This document shows, piece after piece, positions 1 through 7,226 of a stretch of 14,118 bases of DNA; within the stretch, counting starts at the first letter, position 1, and each line of letters starts with the position of its first letter. The position numbers were made by a program, and so were the translations under genes. Source of the DNA: Acidobacteriaceae bacterium (GTDB lineage: Bacteria; Acidobacteriota; Terriglobia; Bryobacterales; Bryobacteraceae); contig JAFASD010000093.1 in NCBI GenBank assembly GCA_019244945.1, forward strand, positions 1-14,118, in the 5' to 3' direction. The notes beneath the pieces are model-generated. The model saw only the letters and a program-made list of their open reading frames with translations, was not told the origin of the DNA and did no database searches.

Positions 1-200
1 GGCCAAACGGAGCCAGTCCACTCCTCGTTGTAGAAGGGATTCTCGCCAGCGGTGACTTCGCCCCATCCCGAAATATCATCGGCAAAAACTTCCACCAGAA
101 TGATGTCACGCTGCTCGGTGCGCCCGAAGCTGGTCTCAAAAAAATGGACTAGCGGCATGCGTATCTGGCGAAGTATGATCCGATCTATTTTGATTCCCAT
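1..200 (-). CDS. menC: o-succinylbenzoate synthase / N-acylamino acid racemase, N-terminal part (cut by window edge)
   Basis: The reverse strand from an ATG at 198-200 reads open to the window edge, giving 66 residues that begin MGIKIDRIILRQIRMPLVHF and include SFGRTEQRDIILVEV and GWGEVTAGENPFYNEEW. This is the N-terminal capping domain of the MenC/NSAR branch of the enolase superfamily, where the phrase GWGE-TAGENPFYNEEW is very characteristic. The metal-binding barrel lies outside the window. Family members make o-succinylbenzoate for menaquinone, racemise N-succinylamino acids, or do both; sequence alone does not separate these. The ATG lies inside the last codons of the upstream GNAT gene, with a 16-base overlap, so the two are probably translated together. 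That partner favours the N-succinylamino acid racemase role, by inference. The family call is firm and the substrate is not. Confidence 0.88.
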   Translation of the reverse strand, partial: MGIKIDRIILRQIRMPLVHFFETSFGRTEQRDIILVEVFADDISGWGEVTAGENPFYNEEWTGSVW

Positions 201-934
201 GGCCCCAGCAGATAGATGCCTGCGTTTTCCTGTTTCTGAAATCCTATGACCGCGAGTCCAGCTTGAAAGTGCTGCGCGAATTGCTCGCCAACAGAAGTCT
301 GGATCTCACGAGCCCGGTCGGGTTCCCGTTGACGTAAATGCCTGATTTCCGAGGGAACAGAAATGCGCCCCTCCGTTTGGGGCCGGTCGAAGGGCCTGCG
401 ATTGCAAACGGCATCCACCCGCGGAGATCGAATCCACCATTCAGCTACCAGGCGGTCGGTGGGAAGGCCGCTATGAAGATGACTGCTGGTCGTGCCGTAT
501 TGGTTATGCATATAACGGCGGCCGACAGCGCCGAGACGCTCAATGTTGAAGAACGCGTTCTTGATCTCGAGAGGATCAAAAGTCCATTCAATCAGATCAA
601 TGCCGCGCGCCATGGCAGCTTCGCGCTGTTTCAGCTTCAGTTTGCGCCCAAGACCTGTGTTTCTGTAATCCGGCAGCACGCCTAACATATGGCTGTGCAG
701 ATAGAATTTGCCGCCGGGCTTGAGACCAGGGATCGCAAGACAGAATGCAACCATTTTCGATGCATCAAACGCGCCAAGTACCTGTCCTCCAATCTTGCTG
801 GCAACCACAAAAAGACGAAGGGGCAAGAGCTCTATATCCTCAAATCCCCAAATTTCGCGTTGCAGCTGAACCGCAGCGGCGAATTTGTCCCTTGTAGTAA
901 GCTCGTGAATCTCTATTGGCGAATGCCGCGTCAT
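185..934 (-). CDS. GNAT-family acyltransferase (COG3375-like), probable partner of the MenC/racemase
   Basis: A 249-residue protein with an ATG start. The acyl-CoA binding motif A of GNAT enzymes is visible at about residues 87-101 (LPDYRNTGLGRKLKL, with the R-x-x-G-x-G loop at R91, G94, G96). The flanking phrases FYLHSHMLGV, IEWTFDPLEIKNAFFN and the C-terminal GLAVIGF...YLLGPWE look like the COG3375 type of predicted acetyltransferase rather than small RimI-like enzymes. Its last 16 bases overlap the start of the menC-like gene. In Geobacillus, a GNAT enzyme of this kind was described as a succinyl-CoA:D-amino acid N-succinyltransferase working with an N-succinylamino acid racemase and a desuccinylase. 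The same role is a reasonable inference here, but the desuccinylase would lie beyond the left edge. No strong ribosome binding site is visible; an A-rich GAACGAAAAAAGA precedes the ATG. Confidence 0.82.
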   Translation of the reverse strand: MTRHSPIEIHELTTRDKFAAAVQLQREIWGFEDIELLPLRLFVVASKIGGQVLGAFDASKMVAFCLAIPGLKPGGKFYLHSHMLGVLPDYRNTGLGRKLKLKQREAAMARGIDLIEWTFDPLEIKNAFFNIERLGAVGRRYMHNQYGTTSSHLHSGLPTDRLVAEWWIRSPRVDAVCNRRPFDRPQTEGRISVPSEIRHLRQREPDRAREIQTSVGEQFAQHFQAGLAVIGFQKQENAGIYLLGPWESK

Positions 935-1025
935 TCTTTTTTCGTTCTTAAACCGCCATCATTGTAATGCAACGATTCAGAGATAGTAACGAAGTCGCCC
1001 GAAATTGAGACAAACGTTAGACTGA

Positions 1026-1035
1026 TTACCGGTAA
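1026..1035. promoter_or_regulatory. perfect 10-base palindrome TTACCGGTAA upstream of the S53 peptidase
   Basis: TTACCGGTAA is its own reverse complement and ends 20 bases before the peptidase ATG, in the 121-base gap between the diverging GNAT and peptidase genes. It could be an operator, but a 10-base palindrome can also arise by chance. I see no convincing -35/-10 pair in this gap. The only clear translation signal is AAGGGA at 1045-1050, five bases before the ATG at 1056. Confidence 0.25.
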
Positions 1036-1055
1036 CGCAACAAAAAGGGAACTGA

Positions 1056-3125
1056 ATGGCTTTTGAAAATCGAATCAAACTAAAAGGGAGTGAGCGACGC
1101 GCTCTTCCTGGTTCAACGCCTGTTGGCGCGGTTGACCCAAACGAGACTGTCAGGGTCACGGTCTTTTTGCGACCCAAAGGAGCGGCGCCTGCCGTCCCGG
1201 GGACAGGGACACCCAGGCGCCTTTCCCACGAGGAATTCGCGCAGCGGCACGGCGCCGATCCGGCCGACATCGCGCTAGTCGAAAAGTTCGCTCACGCTTA
1301 TCAGCTCACCATCGTGGAGAGCAGTGCGAGAAAGCGCAGAGTCATTTTGACGGGGACAGCACAGCTCGTGTCACAGGCATTCGGGGCTGAGCTCGTCTGC
1401 TACCGGGTTGAGAGCACGGGGCATAACTTTCGCGGACGCACGGATTCGTTGACCATTCCGGCGGAACTGGAAGGGGTAGTCGTCGCGGTATTGGGATTGG
1501 ACACGCGGCCGATCGCCAAACCGCACATTCGGAGGAGCCCCAGATTGCTACCCCACCAAGTCGCAACAGCTACGTACACGCCGCCTCAAGTGGCTGCGCT
1601 TTACAATTTTCCAGGCAATGTAAACGGGTCCGGGCAAACCATAGCCATCATCGAACTCGGGGGCGGCTACAGCACGACAGACCTGCAAACGTACTTCAGC
1701 GGTCTCGGCATAAATGAGCCAAGTGTCACCGCGGTATCGGTCGATGGCGGCCAGAATTCGCCGGGATCCCAGGCCGATGCAGAGGTGATGTTGGATATCG
1801 AGGTGGCGGGCTCCATAGCGAATGGGGCAAATATTGCGGTATATTTCGCGCCTAACACGGATCAGGGCTTCATTGACGCAATTACGGATGCGGTGCATGA
1901 TACGACGCGAAATCCGTCCGTTGTTTCGATCAGTTGGGGAGGTCCGGAAAACTCCTGGACGCAGCAATCTCAGACGGCCATGAACTCGGCCCTTCAGGAC
2001 GCGGCAACTCTTGGAGTGACGGTCACGATTGCAGCGGGCGACAACGGGTCGAGCGACGGGGAATCGGATGGGAATCTTCACGTCGATTTTCCGGCCTCCA
2101 GTCCCTTCGCGCTGGCGTGTGGCGGCACTACTCTGGTTGGCTCCGGCACGAGCATTTCTTCAGAGGTTGTTTGGAATGAAACCGCGAATAACGAAGGCGC
2201 GACGGGCGGTGGAGTGAGCAACGTCTTCGCTCTGCCGAGTTACCAGAGTTCCGCCGGGGTTCCGGCTCAACCCCAAACTAGTTTTGTGGGCCGGGGTGTT
2301 CCGGATGTCGCAGGAGATGCTGACCCCACTACCGGGTATCAGGTGCTGGTGGATGGCCAGAATGAGGTGGTTGGCGGAACGAGCGCTGTCGCGCCCCTAT
2401 GGGCCGCTCTAGTGGCTCTTCTCAACCAGCAACTCGGAAGTAATGTAGGCTTTCTGAATCCGAAGCTTTATCCGTTGGGTGAGTCCGTTTTTAATGACAT
2501 CACGAGCGGGAATAATGACGACAGCGGTTTGGGATACTATAGCGCTCAGACGGGATGGGATCCCTGCAATGGACTCGGCAGCCCGAACGGGTCGGAAATC
2601 TTGAACGCGCTCTCTTCCTCCAGCACTTCCAGTAGCGAACGGGTCGTGATAAGCGGCAGTGCTCCGCAGCACAATCCGGCAGATACGATGTCGGAAATTC
2701 CCGATCCCGAACAACAGGAGGTGACTGCCACGCTGATTATTCAGAGAAGCCAACAGTCCGACGCAGCCTCCCAAATTGGGCAAGATCTGCTTTCAGGAAA
2801 GGCTCCGCACTTATCGCTGAAACAGGCCGAGGAAGCGACGACGGCCGATCCAAAAGACGTGGCAGCCGTTTGCGCCTTCGCTCGCGAGTATGGATTGACG
2901 ATTCTGGAGGAGAATCCCCAAACGCGAACAGTGCGCGTGCAAGGCTCGGCGCAACAGATGGATCAGGCGTTTGCGATCGACCTTTGCTGGGTTACGGATA
3001 CGAAGGGGAACCGATACCTCACCTATATGGGACCAATTTCGATTCCCAAGTCGCTGTCGGGTGTAGTCACAGCCGTGCTTGGGCTGGATCAGCGCCCGGT
3101 TGCGAAACATCATGCAGCCAGGTAG
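1056..3125 (+). CDS. S53 family serine-carboxyl peptidase (kumamolisin-like) with activation domains at both ends
   Basis: A 689-residue sedolisin-family protease. Residues about 20-160 form a pro-kumamolisin activation domain, and about 170-520 the subtilisin-like catalytic domain. The catalytic residues are E243 and D247 (EVMLD), D329 (AAGDN) and S443 (GGTSAVAP). Their spacings (4, 82, 114) equal those remembered for kumamolisin E78/D82/D164/S278. The calcium site is seen as FNDIT (D481, 38 residues after the Ser, as in kumamolisin) and GWD at 500-502. After a Ser/Thr linker (about 519-527), residues about 530-689 repeat the activation-domain fold. Residues 661-686 match 132-157 at 17 of 26 positions, including AVLGLD. 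No signal peptide is visible, as in many bacterial members. AAGGGA precedes the ATG. The gene ends 9 bases from the convergent acyltransferase. Likely an acid-active endopeptidase. Confidence 0.93.
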   Translation: MAFENRIKLKGSERRALPGSTPVGAVDPNETVRVTVFLRPKGAAPAVPGTGTPRRLSHEEFAQRHGADPADIALVEKFAHAYQLTIVESSARKRRVILTGTAQLVSQAFGAELVCYRVESTGHNFRGRTDSLTIPAELEGVVVAVLGLDTRPIAKPHIRRSPRLLPHQVATATYTPPQVAALYNFPGNVNGSGQTIAIIELGGGYSTTDLQTYFSGLGINEPSVTAVSVDGGQNSPGSQADAEVMLDIEVAGSIANGANIAVYFAPNTDQGFIDAITDAVHDTTRNPSVVSISWGGPENSWTQQSQTAMNSALQDAATLGVTVTIAAGDNGSSDGESDGNLHVDFPASSPFALACGGTTLVGSGTSISSEVVWNETANNEGATGGGVSNVFALPSYQSSAGVPAQPQTSFVGRGVPDVAGDADPTTGYQVLVDGQNEVVGGTSAVAPLWAALVALLNQQLGSNVGFLNPKLYPLGESVFNDITSGNNDDSGLGYYSAQTGWDPCNGLGSPNGSEILNALSSSSTSSSERVVISGSAPQHNPADTMSEIPDPEQQEVTATLIIQRSQQSDAASQIGQDLLSGKAPHLSLKQAEEATTADPKDVAAVCAFAREYGLTILEENPQTRTVRVQGSAQQMDQAFAIDLCWVTDTKGNRYLTYMGPISIPKSLSGVVTAVLGLDQRPVAKHHAAR

Positions 3126-3134
3126 CCGCCCATC

Positions 3135-4037
3135 TCAATAAAGCGGTTTTTCGGCCGGCGGTCGTGTTTTCCAGCGGCGGTGAATCCACATCCACTGGTC
3201 GGGATATTGCCGAATAATCTGCTCGAGAACGGAGTGGATGCGCTGTGTGTCCGCGACGACGTCTCCGCTCATTTGTACTTCCGGATAAAAGCGCAAGACG
3301 TATCGGCCGGCGCCTTCGTCCCAGATAGCAAAACCGGGAACAACGGGTGCTTTCGAATGATAGGCCAGTTTGACGAACGCTGAGCCGGCACAGGCCAATT
3401 TCCCAAAAAAATTGACGAACACGCCTTCGCTCGCGCCCGTATTTTGATCGATCAGAATGCCGACTGGATCGTTATTTCTGAGCGCCTTAATCACCGCGCG
3501 CGCGCCATCTTTTTTCAAAATCAAGTGATTGCCGGATCGAGTGCGGCGGGACTCCACAAGGCTATCAATCAACGGATTATCGAGAGGCCGTACCATGACA
3601 TGCATGGGCTCCGTCAGGATGGCATGCGCGAAGGCGCTGAGTTCCCAATTGCCCAAGTGCGCTGTCGCGATCAAGACTCCCCGACCCTTCTTCTTGGCAT
3701 CGCAATAGTTCTCCAAACCTTGATAGGAGATCCACTTGGAAATGTTGGAAACGTTGAGTGATGGAAAGCGGGCTAGGGAGACAAGGAGACGCGCGATAGA
3801 GCAAAAGACGCCATCGATAATTCGATTACGTTCCCGCTCATCGAGGTCCGGGAACGCGAACGAAAGATTCTTCAGACCCACGCGGCGAAGCTTCGGGACA
3901 GCAACATCGAGCATCCGGGTAGATGCGCGCGCGAGGCGGTTCGAAGCGGGTAGGGGTAGCCAGCGAAGCGCGTGCATTACCGGAGCAGCGAGCGCGTACT
4001 CCATCCGCGCCAAAAGCCTGCTTTTCTTCTGGGCCAA
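3135..4037 (-). CDS. lipid A biosynthesis lauroyl-type acyltransferase (LpxL/HtrB, LPLAT family)
   Basis: A 300-residue protein of the LpxL/LpxM/HtrB family, which transfers acyl chains from acyl-ACP to lipid A precursors (or related lipids) at the inner membrane. The catalytic HX4E motif is H127-LGNW-E132. Other hallmarks are VMVRPLDNPLIDSLVESRR (148-165), GILIDQNTGASEGVFVNFFG (193-212) and the C-terminal YPDQWMWIHRRWKTRP (278-293). The hydrophobic N-terminal stretch (about 13-30) fits membrane association. The start is uncertain: the longest frame opens with TTG at 4037, 9 bases after the mnmA stop, with no clear ribosome binding site; an ATG at 4002-4004 (residue 12) is an alternative. It is the last gene of the desulfurase-mnmA-acyltransferase group and converges on the S53 peptidase. 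It supports a Gram-negative envelope; the exact lipid acceptor cannot be told. Confidence 0.88.
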   Translation of the reverse strand: MAQKKSRLLARMEYALAAPVMHALRWLPLPASNRLARASTRMLDVAVPKLRRVGLKNLSFAFPDLDERERNRIIDGVFCSIARLLVSLARFPSLNVSNISKWISYQGLENYCDAKKKGRGVLIATAHLGNWELSAFAHAILTEPMHVMVRPLDNPLIDSLVESRRTRSGNHLILKKDGARAVIKALRNNDPVGILIDQNTGASEGVFVNFFGKLACAGSAFVKLAYHSKAPVVPGFAIWDEGAGRYVLRFYPEVQMSGDVVADTQRIHSVLEQIIRQYPDQWMWIHRRWKTRPPAEKPLY

Positions 4038-4046
4038 TTGTGGAGT

Positions 4047-5162
4047 TTAATCGATCCAGCCGCCGCCGAGAACCAAATCGCCATCGTAAAACACAGCGGC
4101 CTGTCCCGGCGTGATGGCGCGTTGCGGCTCTTCGAAACGCACTTCAAGGCGGGAATCAGCGGCAGGCATCAACATCGCACGAGCCGCCGCGTGTTTATTT
4201 CTGATTTTGACCAGTGCGGGACGAGGCTCTCGGGGCGGATCAATCGATAGCCAATTCACTTCTCTTACCATCAACGAAGACCGCATCAAATCCTCGTTGC
4301 GGCCCACCAGTACACGATGCTTTTGCGGCTCCGTGGCGATTACATAGAGTGGCTCGCGCGCAGCAATACGCAGTCCACGCCGTTGTCCAACCGTGAAGTG
4401 ATGCGTTCCGCCGTGTTGACCGAGAACCCTGCCTTCGGTATCGACGATGTCTCCTTCCATTTCCTGCGGTTGGATGCCCTGCTCGGCAAAATATGCATCG
4501 ATGAAGGCAGCGTAATCGCCATTTGGAACAAAGCAAATCTCTTGGCTATCGTTTTTTTCGGCAACCGGCAGGCCAAGCTCGCGCGCGAGTTCGCGCACCT
4601 GAGGCTTGAGCATCCCGCCCAGCGGAAACCGGGATCGGGCGAGTTGAGTTTGTGTCAATCCGAATAGGAAGTAGGTCTGGTCCTTTGCCGCATCGATGCT
4701 GGTTCGCATCTGATAGCGGCCCGTCATGTCATCAAACTTTAAGCGGGCGTAATGACCTGTCGCGATGGAATCCGCTCCAACGCTATCGGCCATCTCGAGA
4801 AATTGGTCGAATTTGATGAAGTTGTTGCAAAGGGTGCAGGGGATGGGCGTGCGTCCCTCGAGGTAGTCCTGAACGAAGGGCTTAACAACCTCCTCTTCAA
4901 ATCGCTCTTCAAAGTTGACAACGTAGTAAGGAATGCCGAGCGCGGCGGCGACGGAGCGGGCGTCGTAGACATCGTCGAGCGAGCAGCAGCGGCCCACGGC
5001 TCCCCCCTCGGGGGTCAATTCGGGCAAGCGCCGTTGATTCCACAGCTGCATCGTGAGACCGATGATGTTGTGCCCCTCTTGCTGTAAAAGGCCCGCGACC
5101 ACGGAGCTGTCCACGCCCCCAGACATTGCGACGGCAATCGGAGAGCCGGTTTCAGACAACAA
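4047..5162 (-). CDS. mnmA: tRNA-specific 2-thiouridylase MnmA
   Basis: A 371-residue enzyme that puts sulfur on U34 of Lys, Glu and Gln tRNAs, activating the base with ATP. The PP-loop is SGGVDSS at 14-20. Further family marks are GHYAR (136-140), KDQTYFL (160-166), HFTVGQRRGL (255-264), TPGQAAVFY (351-359) and LGGGWI (365-370). The conserved cysteines are C112 in PCTLCNNFIKF and C210 in SQEICF. C109 makes a CxxC where E. coli has Asp-x-x-Cys. A further Cys pair sits at 59-60. The start is TTG at 5160-5162, supported by GGAG seven bases upstream, and it overlaps the cysteine desulfurase stop by 11 bases, implying coupled translation. The upstream desulfurase is the likely sulfur donor. Length is normal for the family. 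Confidence 0.96.
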   Translation of the reverse strand: MLSETGSPIAVAMSGGVDSSVVAGLLQQEGHNIIGLTMQLWNQRRLPELTPEGGAVGRCCSLDDVYDARSVAAALGIPYYVVNFEERFEEEVVKPFVQDYLEGRTPIPCTLCNNFIKFDQFLEMADSVGADSIATGHYARLKFDDMTGRYQMRTSIDAAKDQTYFLFGLTQTQLARSRFPLGGMLKPQVRELARELGLPVAEKNDSQEICFVPNGDYAAFIDAYFAEQGIQPQEMEGDIVDTEGRVLGQHGGTHHFTVGQRRGLRIAAREPLYVIATEPQKHRVLVGRNEDLMRSSLMVREVNWLSIDPPREPRPALVKIRNKHAAARAMLMPAADSRLEVRFEEPQRAITPGQAAVFYDGDLVLGGGWID

Positions 5163-6330
5163 GCGACCGCTCCAATCTGACGTTTGCTCGAAGTCTACTC
5201 AGGAAAGCGGTGACTGCTTCGATGAGGACGCGTACGTCCTCCGCCGTGTTGTAGCGCCCGAACGAGAACCGCACGCTGGAGCGGGCTTCATCGCGACTCC
5301 GTCCCATAGCGAGCAAGACATGCGAGGGTTCCACAGACCCGCTACTGCACGCAGAACCTGTCGACACAGCGATGCCTTTTCTGTCAAGAGCGATGACCAA
5401 TGCTTCAGCGGAAAGGCCGCAAAACAACAAATTACTGGTGTTTGGCAAGCGGCCGGGTGTCGCGCCATTGATTACGACACCGCCTCGGTAGAGAACTTCG
5501 GCCTCAAACCGGTCGCGCAAATCTGCAAGGGCGTCAGCTATGCTCGGTTCGCACAATTCGACCGCGCGCGCAAAGCCCATTGCTGCTGGGACATTTTCGG
5601 TACCCGCCCGCCGCTCTCGTTCATGACGTCCGCCGTGTTGAATACCACGTAAGGGCGTTCCTTTCCGCACATACAGACCGCCGATTCCCTTAGGGCCAAA
5701 AATTTTGTGAGCGCTTATTGAATAGAGATCGACATCGAGTTCCTGAACGTCGACCCCAATCTTGCCAAAGGCTTGCACGCCATCGCAATGCAGAAAAACG
5801 TTCCGGTGCCGGATCAGGCCGGCAATTTCCTTGATCGACTGAATCGTGCCAACTTCATTGTTGGCATGCATGACCGAGACTAATACGGTGTTTGGGCGCA
5901 GATTGCGCTCGACCTCCCGGGCATCGACAATACCGCGCGAATCGACACCCACGTATGTAACCTCGACGCCCTCACGCTCCAGTTGCCGGTAACACTCCAG
6001 AACGGAGGGATGCTCGATAGCTGTGGTGATGACGTGTTTGTAGGGGCCTGGGAGATTTCGCACCAATCCTAATATGGCGAGATTGTTCGATTCCGTTCCG
6101 CCGCTTGTAAAAATGAACTCGGCCGGCGAGGCATTCAGAAAGCGGGCAATTGTGCGCCGGGATTGCTCCAAGTGTTGGCGCGCCAATTGGCCTTGGCGGT
6201 GAGTGCTCGATGCGTTCCCGAAAACTTCGCGCAGAGCGACAGTCATGGTATCAGTCACCTCAGGCGCAAGGAAAGTGGTCGCGTTGTGATCGAAGTACAG
6301 CACGTTTAGATCTTCAGAAAGCTCGCGCAA
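5152..6330 (-). CDS. cysteine desulfurase (NifS/IscS class, PLP enzyme)
   Basis: A 392-residue class V aminotransferase-fold enzyme that removes sulfur from cysteine as an enzyme persulfide, giving alanine. Visible features: LYFDHNATT near the start, SGGTESNN (76-83), AIEHPSV with H107 stacking on PLP, D183 and Q186 in HCDGVQAFGK, the PLP lysine K209 in SISAHKIFGPKG, RAGTEN (241-246), and the active-site C328 in STGSACSSGSVEPSHVL, the long loop of the IscS/NifS group. The longest frame starts at TTG 6330 without a visible ribosome binding site; GTG at 6301-6303, preceded by GAAG, would give a protein starting just before LYFDHNATT and may be the real start. First gene of the operon and overlapping mnmA by 11 bases, so MnmA is a probable sulfur acceptor, perhaps beside Fe-S assembly. 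Confidence 0.95.
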   Translation of the reverse strand: MRELSEDLNVLYFDHNATTFLAPEVTDTMTVALREVFGNASSTHRQGQLARQHLEQSRRTIARFLNASPAEFIFTSGGTESNNLAILGLVRNLPGPYKHVITTAIEHPSVLECYRQLEREGVEVTYVGVDSRGIVDAREVERNLRPNTVLVSVMHANNEVGTIQSIKEIAGLIRHRNVFLHCDGVQAFGKIGVDVQELDVDLYSISAHKIFGPKGIGGLYVRKGTPLRGIQHGGRHERERRAGTENVPAAMGFARAVELCEPSIADALADLRDRFEAEVLYRGGVVINGATPGRLPNTSNLLFCGLSAEALVIALDRKGIAVSTGSACSSGSVEPSHVLLAMGRSRDEARSSVRFSFGRYNTAEDVRVLIEAVTAFLSRLRANVRLERSLVV

Positions 6331-6364
6331 GGCGCGAAAATCAGGAGGAATCGCGGGTTTTCAT

Positions 6365-6370
6365 TACAAT
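6365..6370 (+). promoter_or_regulatory. possible -10 element TACAAT for the DUF62 gene
   Basis: TACAAT matches the TATAAT consensus at five of six positions and lies 11 bases before the ATG at 6382, within a 51-base gap shared with the diverging cysteine desulfurase. No good -35 and no Shine-Dalgarno sequence sits next to the ATG, so a very short leader is possible. This is a weak call on a hexamer. Confidence 0.3.
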
Positions 6371-6381
6371 TCTAGCAGCGT

Positions 6382-7197
6382 ATGAGCGCTTCTCGTGTTC
6401 CTCCGATTGTCACTTTGACCACCGATTTCGGCTTGCTGGATCATTACGTGGGAACTATGAAGGGCGTTCTGCTGACCCGCTGCCCGGATGCGCAATTAGT
6501 TGATATCAGCCATGAGATCCAGCCGTTCTCTATTTATTCGGGTGCTTACGCGATTGATCAGGCCGCTCCTTACTTTCCGGCCGGTACAGTTCACGTGGTG
6601 GTCGTGGATCCAGGGGTTGGAACGAGTCGCAAAGCTGTGCTGATACAGGCGTTAGACCAATATTTTGTCGCTCCGGATAACGGGGTTCTCAGCCTGGTGA
6701 TCGGTCGGGATGATAGTCCGAAAGTCCGTGAGATCACGAACTCCGCGCTTTGGCTGGAGTTGCCGTCCTCCACGTTTCATGGCCGGGATATCTTCGCTCC
6801 CGTCGCGGCTTCGATTGCGAGCGGGGCGGCGCGGATGAAAGACGTTGGCCCGGTTCTGGAGCGCATTGAGCTGCTTCCCGATCTTGAGCCTGAGCAGATC
6901 GAGCATGGGACCTGGAGAGGCAGATTACTGTCGATTGATCGATTTGGAAATGTGATTACAAACTTCAAAGCTTCAGAATTCAGATCAATCTCATCCGGAC
7001 CCTTTTTCATCCGCTGCGGGAACCATGAAATTACCGAATTTCGGGCCACATTTGAGAACGCGCCGCAAAATCGCTGTTTCGCTTACTTCGGCAGCTCCGG
7101 GTACGTCGAATTGGGAATGAAGCAGCAAAGCGCCGCCGTGTTCCTGCAGGCGTCATCTGCGGACTCACTGACGCTCCAGGTGCTTACTATGCGATGA
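6382..7197 (+). CDS. DUF62 family SAM hydrolase (SAM hydroxide adenosyltransferase)
   Basis: A 271-residue protein of the DUF62/fluorinase-like fold. Members of the non-halogenating branch use water to split S-adenosylmethionine to adenosine and methionine. Family phrases in order: TLTTDFG (11-17), YVGTMKGV (22-29), DISHEI (41-46), VHVVVVDPGVGTSR (70-83), APDNGVLS (97-104), FHGRDIFAPVAA (132-143), IDRFGNVITN (185-194) and the C-terminal FGSSGYVELG. The residues equivalent to the proposed Asp-Arg-His set are D76, R83 and H133. The ATG at 6382 fits the family N-terminus, which usually begins just before the TTDFG strand. Its TGA overlaps the ATG of a possible long form of the next gene (ATGA at 7194-7197). 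The cellular purpose of these hydrolases is poorly known. Confidence 0.92.
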   Translation: MSASRVPPIVTLTTDFGLLDHYVGTMKGVLLTRCPDAQLVDISHEIQPFSIYSGAYAIDQAAPYFPAGTVHVVVVDPGVGTSRKAVLIQALDQYFVAPDNGVLSLVIGRDDSPKVREITNSALWLELPSSTFHGRDIFAPVAASIASGAARMKDVGPVLERIELLPDLEPEQIEHGTWRGRLLSIDRFGNVITNFKASEFRSISSGPFFIRCGNHEITEFRATFENAPQNRCFAYFGSSGYVELGMKQQSAAVFLQASSADSLTLQVLTMR

Positions 7198-7226
7198 TGC
7201 TTCTAAACTGTGGAGCATGCCTGAAG

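Noticed and set aside
1548..2081. Minus-strand frame of 177 codons inside the S53 peptidase
   Set aside because: The sense frame holds the catalytic domain with correct residue spacing, so the antisense frame is a by-product.
5053..5652. Plus-strand frame of 199 codons
   Set aside because: It is antisense to the cysteine desulfurase and the mnmA start, both unmistakable families; no recognisable protein features.
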